DNA of 38,934 nt from Leucobacter sp. 7(1) (GCF_900163635.1 NZ_FUID01000075.1:1-38934); one strand, 5' to 3'; counted from the first letter of the stretch, positions 9,381 to 17,991 are shown. Notes: generated by a model not told the origin, from the sequence alone. Numbers and translations are program-made.

Positions 9381-9999
9381 GAGTGCGCTGCAGCCGATTC
9401 CTGAAAAGCCCGAGGTCGAGTTCTGGTTCGACCCCATCTGCCCCTGGTGCTGGATGACTAGCCGCTGGGCCAGCGAGGTCGCACAGTTGCGCGGCTTCGA
9501 GATCGCGTGGCACCCGATCAGCCTCGCGATCCTGAACGAAAACCAGCCCCCCAACCCGCACTCCGCCGCGCAGGTCGAGGGCCTGCGGATGGGGCGTGTC
9601 GTCGAAGCCGCACGCCGCGTCTCGGGCGAGTCTGCGGTGGGCGCGCTGTACACGGCGTTCGGAACTCGGATCCATCCGGGCGGCCGCTCTGACACGGACG
9701 TGATTATCAGCGAGTCGCTCACGGAGCTCGGGCTTGACTCGGGGCTCGCGGACGCCGCGAACGATGAGTCGTTCGATGTGCAGCTCCGGGCGAACACCGA
9801 TCACGCGATGGAGATCGCCGGCCCGGACGTGGGCGTTCCAATCATCTCGGTCAACGGGGCCGCGTTCTTTGGGCCGGTCGTCACGCCCGCGCCGATGGGG
9901 GAGCTGGCGCTGCGACTGTGGGACGGCATTGTTGCCGCAGCGAGCGTGCCGGGCTTTTACGAACTGAAGCGCGGTCGGTCCGCCGGGCCGCAATTCTAA
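9379..9999 (+). CDS. DsbA-family oxidoreductase, mycothiol-dependent nitroreductase type
   Basis: A 206-residue thioredoxin-fold protein with active site CPWC (21-24) in FWFDPICPWCWM and cis-proline loop GVPIISVNGAAFFGP. It closely resembles the Rv2466c type, a mycothiol-dependent reductase that activates nitro prodrugs and protects against oxidative stress; that assignment rests on my recognition of the motif and length. There is no signal peptide, so it acts in the cytosol. The ATG lies 6 bases after a TAGGCT -10, leaving no room for a ribosome site, so translation is probably leaderless. Confidence 0.88.
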   Translation: MSALQPIPEKPEVEFWFDPICPWCWMTSRWASEVAQLRGFEIAWHPISLAILNENQPPNPHSAAQVEGLRMGRVVEAARRVSGESAVGALYTAFGTRIHPGGRSDTDVIISESLTELGLDSGLADAANDESFDVQLRANTDHAMEIAGPDVGVPIISVNGAAFFGPVVTPAPMGELALRLWDGIVAAASVPGFYELKRGRSAGPQF

Positions 10000-10004
10000 T
10001 CACG

Positions 10005-10010
10005 TAGGCT
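10005..10010 (+). promoter_or_regulatory. -10 box TAGGCT for the lipoprotein gene
   Basis: TAGGCT preceded by G, as at other starts in this window. It would begin transcription near 10017 and give a leader of about 90 bases. No clear -35 box is visible. Confidence 0.4.
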
Positions 10011-10104
10011 CGAAGTGGTGGGGCCACGCCGACACCCGCGTTGCCCCGCCATTCGTCGGCCAATCCGCGCGCGGCGTCCCCGCCGAACCGAGGAGATCCT
10101 CCGC

Positions 10105-10821
10105 ATGACATCGACCCTGCGCTTCGTTTCTGTCACCGCCGCGCTGCTCGGCGCGCTCACAATTGCTGGCTGCTCGAGTGCTCCGTCCGCTGATCCGGCA
10201 CCGACCGCGAGTGAAACTCCGAGTACCCCAGCCCCGGAGGTCACGGCAACGAAGGCGCCCGCGGCCGAATCAGGCAACCGCGCCTCGTGGGCGGCGAACC
10301 CGCTTGACGTCGGCACACTCGTCGGTGAGGGCAACGAGGGTTCCTGGCAAGTGCAGGTATTCCGAGTCGGGAACGGCACCACCACTACTGACGGCATCTG
10401 GGCGCTACCCGAGTCGGGGGACCCGGTGATGCCCGCTGGATCAACGATGACTGTCTATAACGTCGTCGTCACGAACACCGGTGACACCGTGCAGCGGCTT
10501 TCGGGAACCGAGGGCATCATGATTGAGCACGCGGGTGTCGAGGACTACGCTGCGGTGCTCGGGTCAAGCGAGGACGCGCTCTTCACTGAACAGGGCCTGT
10601 CCCGGCTCGCGTATGATCTGGACGCCATTGATACCCTGCCCGTGTACGGCGAAGAGAAGGCGTACGAACTCGCGCCCGGTGAGGCGTTCGGTGCCGCGAT
10701 CAGTACGTGGGCGGATCCCGGCGCGCTGAAGGTCAGCGCCACCCTGAATGTGATGGATGAGCAGGGCAAGCGACTTGTCGACCAGGCCGCGATCATCGAC
10801 GTCGCGGTGACTCAGGAGTAG
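10105..10821 (+). CDS. Lipoprotein with immunoglobulin-like C-terminal domain
   Basis: I do not recognise a named family. The ATG at 10105 has AGGAG nine bases upstream. The 238-residue product has a lipoprotein signal with lipobox IAGC (Cys23). A Thr/Pro/Ala-rich spacer of about 35 residues follows, then a beta-rich domain with TMTVYNVVVTNTGDTVQRLSG, reminiscent of DUF4352/Ig-like extracellular domains. It is anchored on the outer face of the cell membrane. The next gene, rpiB, has its own promoter. Confidence 0.7.
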   Translation: MTSTLRFVSVTAALLGALTIAGCSSAPSADPAPTASETPSTPAPEVTATKAPAAESGNRASWAANPLDVGTLVGEGNEGSWQVQVFRVGNGTTTTDGIWALPESGDPVMPAGSTMTVYNVVVTNTGDTVQRLSGTEGIMIEHAGVEDYAAVLGSSEDALFTEQGLSRLAYDLDAIDTLPVYGEEKAYELAPGEAFGAAISTWADPGALKVSATLNVMDEQGKRLVDQAAIIDVAVTQE

Positions 10822-10854
10822 TCCAGGGGGAAACGGCCACGTGGTGCGCGTGGA

Positions 10855-10860
10855 TAGAAT
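10855..10860 (+). promoter_or_regulatory. -10 box TAGAAT for leaderless rpiB
   Basis: TAGAAT followed by seven bases and then the rpiB ATG (10868), so the start point should coincide with the A of ATG. No ribosome-binding sequence lies between. Confidence 0.65.
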
Positions 10861-10867
10861 TGAGGCC

Positions 10868-11362
10868 ATGCGCATCCACGTTGCCACCGACCATGCCGGA
10901 CTCGAATTCAGCCAGCAGCTGCAGCAGCACCTGAGCTCCCTCGGACACGAGGTGATCGACCACGGTCCCGCCGAATACGACGCTCTCGATGACTACCCCT
11001 CGTTCTGCATCAATGCGGCGCTCGGGGTGGCCCGGGACGAGCGGGCCGGGGTCGAGGCGCTCGGCGTAGTGTTCGGCGGATCCGGCAACGGCGAGCAGAT
11101 CGCCGCAAACAAGGTGGCGGGGATTCGTGCGGCGCTCGTGTGGAACGAGTCGACCGCGACGCTCGCCCGGGAGCACAACAACGCCAACGTGATCTCCATC
11201 GGCGCGCGCCAGCACCCCGTCGAGGACGCGATTCGCTTCATCGAACTGTTCGTGCAGACGCCGTTCCCCGGTGATGAGCGCCATGTGCGCCGCATCGCCC
11301 AGCTCGGCGAGTACGAGCAGACGGGCACGATCGCCGGCAAGCACGTGGACCAGCTGAGCTAG
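10868..11362 (+). CDS. rpiB: Ribose-5-phosphate isomerase B
   Basis: A 164-residue cytosolic isomerase interconverting ribose-5-phosphate and ribulose-5-phosphate in the pentose phosphate pathway. Markers are the phosphate site TDHAG (7-11), GGSGNGEQIAANKVAGIRAAL (70-90) and REHNNANV. It is the actinobacterial form in which the catalytic cysteine of E. coli RpiB is replaced and Glu76 of GSGNGE is the base. An in-frame reading from 10841 exists, but the promoter position supports ATG 10868. Nei2 follows after two bases. Confidence 0.95.
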   Translation: MRIHVATDHAGLEFSQQLQQHLSSLGHEVIDHGPAEYDALDDYPSFCINAALGVARDERAGVEALGVVFGGSGNGEQIAANKVAGIRAALVWNESTATLAREHNNANVISIGARQHPVEDAIRFIELFVQTPFPGDERHVRRIAQLGEYEQTGTIAGKHVDQLS

Positions 11363-11364
11363 CC

Positions 11365-12363
11365 GTGCCTGAGGGGCATTCCGTTCACCGCATCGCGCGG
11401 CAGTTCCGAGTCAATTTCGTGGGCACCTCGCCCGAAGTGACAAGTCCGCAGGGGCGCTTTGCCCAGGGTGCCGCACTGCTCAGCGGCCGCGAAATGACTG
11501 ACGCGCGCGCGGTCGGGAAACAGATGTTTCTGGAGTTCGCGGGGGATCAGTGGCTGCGGATCCACCTGGGTATCTATGGGGCCTGGGATTTTGCGGGTGA
11601 CGTGCGGATCGATCCCTCGATTCAGATTCACGGTCAGACGCCGGGGCATTCGAAGTTGGGGCAGACCGGGGAGAACTCGGGTCCTGGCGGAGCAGTCGAC
11701 CAGGATGGCGAAGACTCGGTGACCTCGATCGGGGCACCGCGTCGTGCTCGGGTGCGCATGGCAGAGTCCGACAAAGCCGGGGAGATCGACGGGAGTTTCC
11801 CGCCTGAGCCTGTCGGCCAGGTTCGGGTGCGGCTGCTGAATGAGTCCGTGTGCGCGGACCTGCGCGGTCCCACCGCCTGCGAAGTGTTGACCCCCGCCGA
11901 GGTTGACGCTGTGGTGCACCGTCTCGGGCCGGATCCGGCGAATGCTGACACCCCCGCCGAGCGAGCCCGCTTCGTGGAGCGTGCCGGGAAGAAGAAGACT
12001 CCGATCGGACTTGTCCTCATGGATCAGTCGGTCGTGGCGGGGATCGGGAACGTGTACCGCGCCGAGATGCTGTTCCGAGCCGGGCTCAACCCGCACACGC
12101 CCGCAAACACGCTTGATCGCACCGTGCTTGAGTCGCTGTGGGACGACTGGGCGGCGCTGCTCGACACCGGGATCACCGTCGGGCAGATGATCACCATCGA
12201 CGGGCTCGAAGGCGAGGCATATCAGCGCGCACTCGTGGAGCGCGACGAACGGCACTGGGTGTACAAGCTCGAGGGCACGCCGTGCAAGAACTGCGGCACG
12301 AACATCGTTCTCGAGGAGTTCGGCGCGCGCAAGCTGTACTGGTGCCCCAGCTGCCAGAGCTGA
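11365..12363 (+). CDS. Fpg/Nei-family DNA glycosylase (Nei2-like) with a long insertion
   Basis: A 332-residue bifunctional DNA glycosylase/AP lyase for oxidised bases. The GTG start at 11365 is fixed because Pro2 of MPEGHSVHR is the nucleophile and Glu3 the acid. The helix-two-turn-helix is DQSVVAGIGNVYRAEMLFRAG (220-240) and the zinc finger is C307-x2-C310-x16-C327-x2-C330. MPEGHSVHR and VARIABLE-length linker point to the actinobacterial Nei2 branch rather than Fpg. Odd: residues about 82-148 form a hydrophilic Gly/Asp/Ser-rich insertion in the N-terminal beta domain, absent from the compact family members I know. It is coupled to rpiB at 2-base spacing. Confidence 0.9.
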   Translation: MPEGHSVHRIARQFRVNFVGTSPEVTSPQGRFAQGAALLSGREMTDARAVGKQMFLEFAGDQWLRIHLGIYGAWDFAGDVRIDPSIQIHGQTPGHSKLGQTGENSGPGGAVDQDGEDSVTSIGAPRRARVRMAESDKAGEIDGSFPPEPVGQVRVRLLNESVCADLRGPTACEVLTPAEVDAVVHRLGPDPANADTPAERARFVERAGKKKTPIGLVLMDQSVVAGIGNVYRAEMLFRAGLNPHTPANTLDRTVLESLWDDWAALLDTGITVGQMITIDGLEGEAYQRALVERDERHWVYKLEGTPCKNCGTNIVLEEFGARKLYWCPSCQS

Positions 12364-12395
12364 GCTGCCAGAGCTGAGTTGAGCTGAGCTGAGCT
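12349..12395. repeat. Tandem repeats across the stop codon of the Nei2-like gene
   Basis: AGCTGCCAGAGCTG is repeated head to tail (12349-12376), with the TGA stop in the first unit. A degenerate run of GAGTT and three GAGCT units follows. This looks like local replication slippage. A weak hairpin, GCGGAC (12405-12410) with GTCCGC (12422-12427), lies between this gene and the convergent recQ. Confidence 0.7.
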
Positions 12396-12446
12396 TGCGG
12401 CGTCGCGGACGGCGGGTGTGGGTCCGCAGGTCTCAGCCCAGCGGTA

Positions 12447-14591
12447 TTAGCCCACCGAGGCGAGCGCGAAGGGCAGCACCGCGGGCGCGCCGGCGAGGCG
12501 CAGCGTGCGGGCCGCGACCGTGAGCGACCACCGGCTGTCGACAAGATCGTCGACGAGCAGGAGCGGCCCGGGGGCCTCCGCGACGGTGGCGGCGAGCTCG
12601 GGGGTGAGCGTGAAGCGGTCCCACACCGAAGCGAGCCGGAACGCGCTGTTGCCGCCGTGTCCCGTGGCGGGGCGCGCCGGATCGGCGTCGAGGCTGCCAA
12701 GGAACGGGAGCTTGCCCCGCTCCGCGATCATCGCGGCGGTGCTGTGCACCAGGCGGGGCCGGGTGAGCGACGGCATGGCGATCACGCCCACGGGCCGTTC
12801 GTCCCAGGGCCAATCCTTGAGCGTGTTGAGCACGGCGGGCACGAGGGCGGCGGGGAGATCCTGATCCGGCGCGCCCGTCGCGAGGAGTTCACGCAGCGGC
12901 CCACCCCAGCCGAGGTCGGTGAGGCGGGCGATCACCCGCCCGGGCTCCGGGCGCTCCGTGACCGCGATGCGTCCCTTCACAGGCACACCGCGACGGTCTG
13001 CTCCGGTTGGCCACTGCCCGCGCGGCTCGATCGGCACCCCGGTGTGTGCGATCCGGCTCGTCGCCTGCGCTGTGGCGGCGTTCGATACCTCGTTCGGGTA
13101 CCACGCCCCGGCACACACATCGCAGCGGCCGCAGGGGGCCGCACTCGGATCGTCGAGTTCGCGCTGCAATAGTTCCATGCGGCAGCTCGCGCCGCGCTCG
13201 TAGGCGATCATGGCGGCCTGCTCGGCTTCGCGGGCCGCGGCGATGCGCGCGTAGCGTTCCCCGTCATACTGCCAGGGGGCACCCGTGGCGACCCAGCCGC
13301 CCGCGACCCGGCGGACGGCACCGTCGACGTCCAGCACTTTGAGCAGCAACTCGAGCTGTGTGCGCCGCAAATCGACGCGTGATTCCAAGGCTGGAGTAGA
13401 CAGCGGCGGGCCGTCCGGAGTTCCGAGGGCCGCGATCACGGCCTCCGCCCGCTCCGGATCCGGCATCGATGAGGTCGCGAAGTAGCGCCAGATGGCGGCG
13501 TCCTCGGAGCCCGGGAGGAGCAGTACGTCGGCGTGGGCGGTGCCGCGGCCCGCGCGGCCAACCTGCTGGTAATACGCGACGGGGGAGGACGGAGCACCGA
13601 GGTGGACCACGAATCCGAGGTCGGGCTTGTCGAAGCCCATGCCGAGGGCGCTCGTGGCGATGAGTGCTTTCACCTCATTGTTTTTCAGCGCAACCTCGAG
13701 CCGTTCGCGCTCCTCCGGGTCGGTACGGCCTGTGTACGCTACGGCGTTAATGCCGGCGTCGCGGAGCAGCAGAGCGGTGTCCTCCGCCGCCGACACCGTA
13801 AGCGTGTACACGATCCCGCTCCCGGGGAGATCTCGCAGGTGCGAGACCAACCACCCGAGGCGCGCCTGCGCGGTGGGGAGGGTAAGGCTGCCGAGTCGCA
13901 GCGAATCCCGCGCCAGCGAGCCACGCAGCGTGAGCACGTTCTCGCCGAGCTGTTCCACGACGTCCGCCACGACGCGGGCGTTCGCTGTGGCAGTTGTGGC
14001 GAGCACCGGAACGTCCCGCTCAAGGCTGGCGAGGAGTGCGGCGATGCGTCGGTAGTCCGGGCGGAAGTCGTGTCCCCAGTCGGAGATACAGTGCGCCTCG
14101 TCGATCACAAGCAGCCCCATCCGGGCGAGGATACCGGGGAGCTGCTGCTCCCGGAAGCGGGGATTGTTGAGGCGCTCGGGAGAGACAAGAAGCACGTCGA
14201 TCTCGTCCCGGGCAAGTCGCTGCTCGATCTCGTCCCACTCCTCGGCGGTGGCCGAGTTGATGGCCGCGGCGCGCACGCCAGCGCGTTCGGCTGCAGACAC
14301 CTGATCCCGCATCAGCGCGAGTAAGGGGGAGACGAGCAGCGTCGGCCCGGCTCCGCGCGCCCGCAGCAGCGCGGTGGCTACGAAGTACACCGCGGACTTG
14401 CCCCAGCCGGTGCGCTGCACCACGAGGGCGCGCCGCCCCTCATTGACGAGGGCGCTGATCGCCGCGAACTGCCCGTCATGGAACTCGGCCGCCGGGGCAC
14501 CGGTGAGCTGCCGCAGAACCGCCAGGGCCTGCGCGTGGGTCGGGTGCTCGGGATTCGCCATACCCACGATGATGCCAGGTGCCACCGACAC
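12447..14591 (-). CDS. recQ: RecQ-type ATP-dependent DNA helicase with phosphoribosyltransferase-like tail
   Basis: A 714-residue SF2 helicase of recombination and repair. Walker A is TGWGKS (61-66), the DEAH box [20 protein letters not shown] begins at 164, and motif VI is [11 protein letters not shown] zinc-binding cluster of the RecQ-Ct region follows (ASCRMELL ... PCGRCDVC). The last 130 residues are not RQC/HRDC; they end in [20 protein letters not shown], which has the form of a PRPP-binding loop of phosphoribosyltransferases (ComFC-like). Such fusions occur in actinobacteria; the substrate is unknown. The start may be the GTG at 14591 or the ATG at 14561. A partial copy of its 5' end lies at 16166-16345. 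Confidence 0.92.
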   Translation of the reverse strand: MSVAPGIIVGMANPEHPTHAQALAVLRQLTGAPAAEFHDGQFAAISALVNEGRRALVVQRTGWGKSAVYFVATALLRARGAGPTLLVSPLLALMRDQVSAAERAGVRAAAINSATAEEWDEIEQRLARDEIDVLLVSPERLNNPRFREQQLPGILARMGLLVIDEAHCISDWGHDFRPDYRRIAALLASLERDVPVLATTATANARVVADVVEQLGENVLTLRGSLARDSLRLGSLTLPTAQARLGWLVSHLRDLPGSGIVYTLTVSAAEDTALLLRDAGINAVAYTGRTDPEERERLEVALKNNEVKALIATSALGMGFDKPDLGFVVHLGAPSSPVAYYQQVGRAGRGTAHADVLLLPGSEDAAIWRYFATSSMPDPERAEAVIAALGTPDGPPLSTPALESRVDLRRTQLELLLKVLDVDGAVRRVAGGWVATGAPWQYDGERYARIAAAREAEQAAMIAYERGASCRMELLQRELDDPSAAPCGRCDVCAGAWYPNEVSNAATAQATSRIAHTGVPIEPRGQWPTGADRRGVPVKGRIAVTERPEPGRVIARLTDLGWGGPLRELLATGAPDQDLPAALVPAVLNTLKDWPWDERPVGVIAMPSLTRPRLVHSTAAMIAERGKLPFLGSLDADPARPATGHGGNSAFRLASVWDRFTLTPELAATVAEAPGPLLLVDDLVDSRWSLTVAARTLRLAGAPAVLPFALASVG

Positions 14592-14730
14592 TGAGTGTTC
14601 GGCTTTCTGCGCGCCTGCCGCTTGCCCGTGCGGGCGGCGGGTTCATTGGAACCGAGTCGATTCACGCTGAATCCACCTGTATATCGTGGACGGTGTACAC
14701 CATCCGTTCAAATGCCCCACCTTCAACAAA

Positions 14731-14772
14731 TCGACCTTTGCCCCCTCATTCAATTGAGTAGGCAAGGGTCGA
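14731..14772 (-). terminator. Terminator of the secreted-protein gene
   Basis: On the minus strand TCGACCCTTGCC (14772-14761) pairs with GGCAAAGGTCGA (14742-14731), with one G-T wobble in 12. The hairpin is followed by TTTGTTG. It lies just downstream of the secreted-protein stop codon. Confidence 0.65.
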
Positions 14773-14784
14773 CATCAAGACCGG

Positions 14785-15393
14785 CTAGGAAAGCTGGACG
14801 TATCCCAAAGGGATCGCTCGCTCAAGTGTGGCCACCGTATAGGCGGGAATACTGAGCACCGAGGAGGAGTCTGAGCCAGCATAGGCCCAGTTTCCTGTGT
14901 AGTTGGTGAAGATATACCAGCCGCCGAGGCTCCCCGACCACGACCCGCTCCCGCACCAATTGTAGTTCCGGTCCGGTGCAACATGAGTGGTGACGGCGCG
15001 CGCTGGGACCCCAGAACCGCACACAGAGACTGCGTAGGGTGTGATCTCCGGGTTTGCGGACGGTTTCTGATCTGCCGGAGCCTCCGCAGGCACGGGAGGC
15101 TTCTCAAGCAGAACAGCGGCCTTGTACTCGAAAGTGTCCGAGTCCACGTAGAGCTGCACCCACTGTTCGGGTCCGGCCTCAGCCACAACCTCGGAGATCT
15201 CTTCCGGAGTTTGCACCTCTGCAAGTACGGCGAGCTGCTCGGTCTCAAGCATCTCAGGTGCGGTGGGCAAGCTCACGGAGCCAGCATTGGCTGTAGCTGG
15301 CCCTGAAGCGAGCAGCACGCTGGCACTGACCAGCCCCACGGCGGCAAGCCATGCCCGAGCCCCTGTCATCCGTTTGTATTGAGAGTTGCTCAT
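14785..15393 (-). CDS. Secreted protein of unknown function
   Basis: I do not recognise this gene. The ATG at 15393 has a strong AAGGAG eight bases upstream. The 202 residues start with a Sec signal peptide (basic MSNSQYKRMTGAR, then WLAAVGLVSASVLLASG, probable cleavage after about residue 36). An acidic middle part with a Pro/Ala linker follows (PPVPAEAPADQKPSANPE). The C-terminal domain of about 80 residues is rich in Gly, Ser, Trp and Tyr, with two cysteines (VCGSG, NWCGSGSW) that could form a disulfide. The local base composition is more AT-rich than flanking genes, which suggests transfer. A small extracellular toxin, bacteriocin-like factor or wall protein are all possible. Confidence 0.75.
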   Translation of the reverse strand: MSNSQYKRMTGARAWLAAVGLVSASVLLASGPATANAGSVSLPTAPEMLETEQLAVLAEVQTPEEISEVVAEAGPEQWVQLYVDSDTFEYKAAVLLEKPPVPAEAPADQKPSANPEITPYAVSVCGSGVPARAVTTHVAPDRNYNWCGSGSWSGSLGGWYIFTNYTGNWAYAGSDSSSVLSIPAYTVATLERAIPLGYVQLS

Positions 15394-15858
15394 GATTCAC
15401 ACTCCTTCTTGTCGTTCCCATCTGAGTCGATTGTTGTGTTTCGACCCGTACCTGGTGAAAACCCCGCCCGCGGAACTTGCCCGGGGAATCTGCAGCGTTC
15501 TCTGGTGCGAATACTGACATGAGCGGCGACTCCCAGAGAAAATTTGAGGGACAACCTTTCGATGTTGAGTAGAGCAGCGCACGGTGAGTGCCAAGGATAC
15601 GGTGAGCTTCGCCGTAGCCAGATGCCGCGAATGGAAACGGAACTGTCCTGCAGCCCTGAGCAGGGTGAGCCCATGTCCCGGCTGCGCTTCCACGACGCCG
15701 CGATCCCTCCCTCTGCGCGAACCGGCAACCCGAGGCGGGCGACGAACATCAGGTTCCCCCGTTCGCGGCGTTCGGAGCCTTTCGCTAAGTTGCATGCTGT
15801 CGTCGGCGAGCGTCAGCTTTGGTTGATGGCGAGGGAGACCTCCCCAGCCCTTGGGATT
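15394..15858. other. Accessory intergenic stretch, no supported gene
   Basis: About 465 bases without a credible gene. It should contain the promoter of the secreted-protein gene. Minus-strand open frames near 15390-15795 lack a ribosome site and read as composition noise. One short peptide, IAASWKRSRDMGS (about 15690), resembles a conserved stretch of GAF/HTH regulators, so a decayed regulator is conceivable but not supported. Confidence 0.35.
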
Positions 15859-15963
15859 CCCTCACCCCGCCCACACGGTCACCCAAACTGATGCAAATTA
15901 TCCATACTGAGCGAAATCCACGCGTATTAGGCTCATCCTGGATAATTTGCGTCGGACTAAGCG
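15859..15963. repeat. Palindromic repeat element, copy 1 (decayed)
   Basis: It aligns without gaps to 22180-22284 (105 bases, 14 differences by my count). The core arms GCAAATTATCCA (15893-15904) and TGGATAATTTGC (15939-15950) are perfect. The nested stem TGAGC/GCTCA (15908-15912, 15931-15935) differs from copy 2 by a paired C-G to T-A change. The outermost right arm is degenerate. Confidence 0.85.
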
Positions 15964-16345
15964 ACGGTTTCGGGGAGCGCCGAGTCCCGGCGTTGCAGGC
16001 CACTGACCCGAACGCGGCTACTTCGACCCTGCGCGTGAGCAAGGCGACAACCCGGAGCTGCCGATGGCCCATGCGTCGCGTTTGTCGCGCGTGCTCATCC
16101 GCGGAGCGTTGACCGGGTGCAAGCCGGGGAGATCGGATCGGTCGCCCGTGTCAGAAACCATGGCATCGACCCTCATCCACGAGCGCACGGATCGCCGCGA
16201 GCTGGCCATCGTGGAACTCGGCTGCCGGGGCACCGGTGAGCTGCCGCAGAACCGCCAGGGCCTGCGCGTGGGTCGGGTGCTCGGGATTCGCCATGCCCAC
16301 GATGATGTCGGCTGGCAGCTCCCAGATGCCAACTGCCACTGACAC
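15964..16345 (-). pseudogene. Chimeric pseudogene: recQ 5' fragment joined to a small membrane gene remnant
   Basis: Read on the minus strand, 16345-16166 encodes MSVAVGIWELPADIIVGMAN and then about 40 residues nearly identical to the RecQ N-terminus, through EFHDGQLAAIRALVDEGR. It carries a 7-residue in-frame insertion relative to recQ and stops four codons after the homology ends. From about 16150, another frame gives LHPVNAPRMSTRDKRDAWAI, a degenerate copy of the protein at 22304-22576 (LHPVDAPEMSTRDKRAAWAI). That copy is then frameshifted and internally deleted before running into palindrome copy 1. The segment ends 5 bases from the stop of the deacylase gene. No functional product is expected. 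Confidence 0.85.
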
Positions 16346-16350
16346 TCAGG

Positions 16351-17991
16351 CTACGCCGGGCGGAGCCGCGACCCGCGGCGGATGCCGGCCCACTGGCCAT
16401 CAAACATCGCAATATGGCCGGCCTGCATTACCCAGGAAATTCCCTGTGGGGCGAGTTCAGGCTCGACATAGGTTCCGGGGTGGTCAATAGCTGCAGGATC
16501 GAAACACACGATGTCCGCGACCTTTCCGATCGCGAGAATGCCCCGCTCAGGCACGCCAAACACCTCGGCAGGCAGTGAGGTCATTCGTCTGATCGCTTCG
16601 GGGAGATCAATGATGCCCCGTTCACGGACGTAGCGAGCGAGGACGCGGGGGAATGTCCCGTACAGGCGTGGGTGTTGGCGACCTTCACGGCCGGGCGGCA
16701 GGCCATCCGAGCCGATAGAGGTGAAGGGGGAGCGCAGTGCGGTCTCGAGATCGCGCTCGTCCATGTCGAAAATGACCATGCGCGCTTCGAGCTCCTCATC
16801 TTGCAACAGAGCAAGCAACGCGTCGACGGGCTCAACGCCACGGGTGACCGCGATCTCCGCAATCGTTGAGCCGTCATAGGTCCCACTGCGGGTATCCGCG
16901 ACCAGAATGCCCTCGTACCCGGCACCGTAGACGACGTTCTCCCAGGTGCCGTCATCGCCGGCCAAGATTTGCTCGCGCATCCTCGCACGCGTGCTGGGGT
17001 CTGCGAGGTAGCGCAACGTGGCGGGGAGGCCGCCGTCATGTGCCCACGGCGGGAGGCAGATGCTCAGTGACGTGGCCGCAGCAGAATACGGATAGATGTC
17101 CTGTGTCACACGGGTTCCAGAGTTTCGAGCCTCATCGAGTCGATCGAGTGCGCGCTGGACGCCGCCCCAGTTTTGCTTGCCCGCGGCCTTCACATGGGAG
17201 ATCTGCACACGACACCCCGCGGTCCGAGCGATGGTCAGCGCTTCGTCAATGCTCTCAAGGAGGCGGGCGCTCTCATCGCGCATATGAGTGGCGTAGACGC
17301 GATCGGCGGGCATGCGTGATGCAAGCCTGGCGAGTTCCTCGGTGCTGCTGTACATGCCCGGCGGGTAAATCAGTCCGCTGGACAATCCGAACGCCCCGGC
17401 CTCGAGTGCAGCTTCAAGGAGATCCCCCATTGCCTCCACATCGGCCGAAGACGCCGGAACGTTGGCTGCGCCGATCGCGGCAATGCGGAGGGTGCCGTGC
17501 CCGATGAGCGGGCAAATGTTGACCACTGCCGGGCGACGATCGAGGACCGCAAACCACTCGTCTGCTCCGCGCCACCCTGTGTACTCGAACGTGAAGAGCT
17601 TGCGACTGTCGTCGAGAAACTCTTGCTCGCGGTTTGGGTCCACTGGTGCGAGCGAGTAGCCGCAGTTTCCGGTGATCTCCGTTGTGACTCCTTGGGAAAT
17701 CTTGGTCAGATCGTCGTCAGCGAGCAGCGGGGCATTGTCGGCGTGTGAGTGGACGTCGATGAATCCGGGCGCGACAACCGAGCCACGAGCATCAATCCGA
17801 ACTATGCCCGGCATTGCCGCAAGGCTTCCCGGCGGCGCGATCTGCGTGATGTAGCCGTTTTCAACGAGAATGTCGGCGGTGATTTCTGGGGCACCGGTGC
17901 CGTCGATGACGCGAGCGTTCGAAATGAGCACTGACCCATCGGTGACGGGTGGCGTGTGCGGTGTCATTCGGGGAGAAGCCGGCGTTCGCAT
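16351..17991 (-). CDS. N-acyl-D-amino-acid deacylase (D-aminoacylase), amidohydrolase superfamily
   Basis: A 546-residue metal-dependent amidohydrolase, as used to release D-amino acids from N-acyl-D-amino acids or related compounds. Visible markers are the beta-strand HSHAD (81-85), the conserved metal cysteine in ITGNCGYS (Cys110), the histidines of YATHMRDE and ISHVKAAG, and the aspartate of SIGSDGLP. The C-terminus has the composite beta-barrel strand GKVADIVCFDP. The ATG at 17991 is used; an ATG at 17967 lacks a better ribosome site. It is divergent from a PucR regulator and near a peptide transporter, which suggests an inducible uptake and catabolism module. Exact substrate (acyl-D-amino acid, dipeptide or hydantoin relative) is uncertain. 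Confidence 0.87.
   Translation of the reverse strand: MRTPASPRMTPHTPPVTDGSVLISNARVIDGTGAPEITADILVENGYITQIAPPGSLAAMPGIVRIDARGSVVAPGFIDVHSHADNAPLLADDDLTKISQGVTTEITGNCGYSLAPVDPNREQEFLDDSRKLFTFEYTGWRGADEWFAVLDRRPAVVNICPLIGHGTLRIAAIGAANVPASSADVEAMGDLLEAALEAGAFGLSSGLIYPPGMYSSTEELARLASRMPADRVYATHMRDESARLLESIDEALTIARTAGCRVQISHVKAAGKQNWGGVQRALDRLDEARNSGTRVTQDIYPYSAAATSLSICLPPWAHDGGLPATLRYLADPSTRARMREQILAGDDGTWENVVYGAGYEGILVADTRSGTYDGSTIAEIAVTRGVEPVDALLALLQDEELEARMVIFDMDERDLETALRSPFTSIGSDGLPPGREGRQHPRLYGTFPRVLARYVRERGIIDLPEAIRRMTSLPAEVFGVPERGILAIGKVADIVCFDPAAIDHPGTYVEPELAPQGISWVMQAGHIAMFDGQWAGIRRGSRLRPA

Noticed and set aside
9307..9993. In-frame extension of pepN to 9993 (1091 aa)
   Set aside because: It runs antisense through the DsbA-like gene, and GTG 9306 has an AGGAG site and a fitting promoter.
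15390..15795. Minus-strand open frames upstream of the secreted protein
   Set aside because: No ribosome site, and Arg/Ser/Pro-rich peptides typical of chance frames in GC-rich DNA; the resemblance of IAASWKRSRDMGS to GAF regulators is too short to support a pseudogene.
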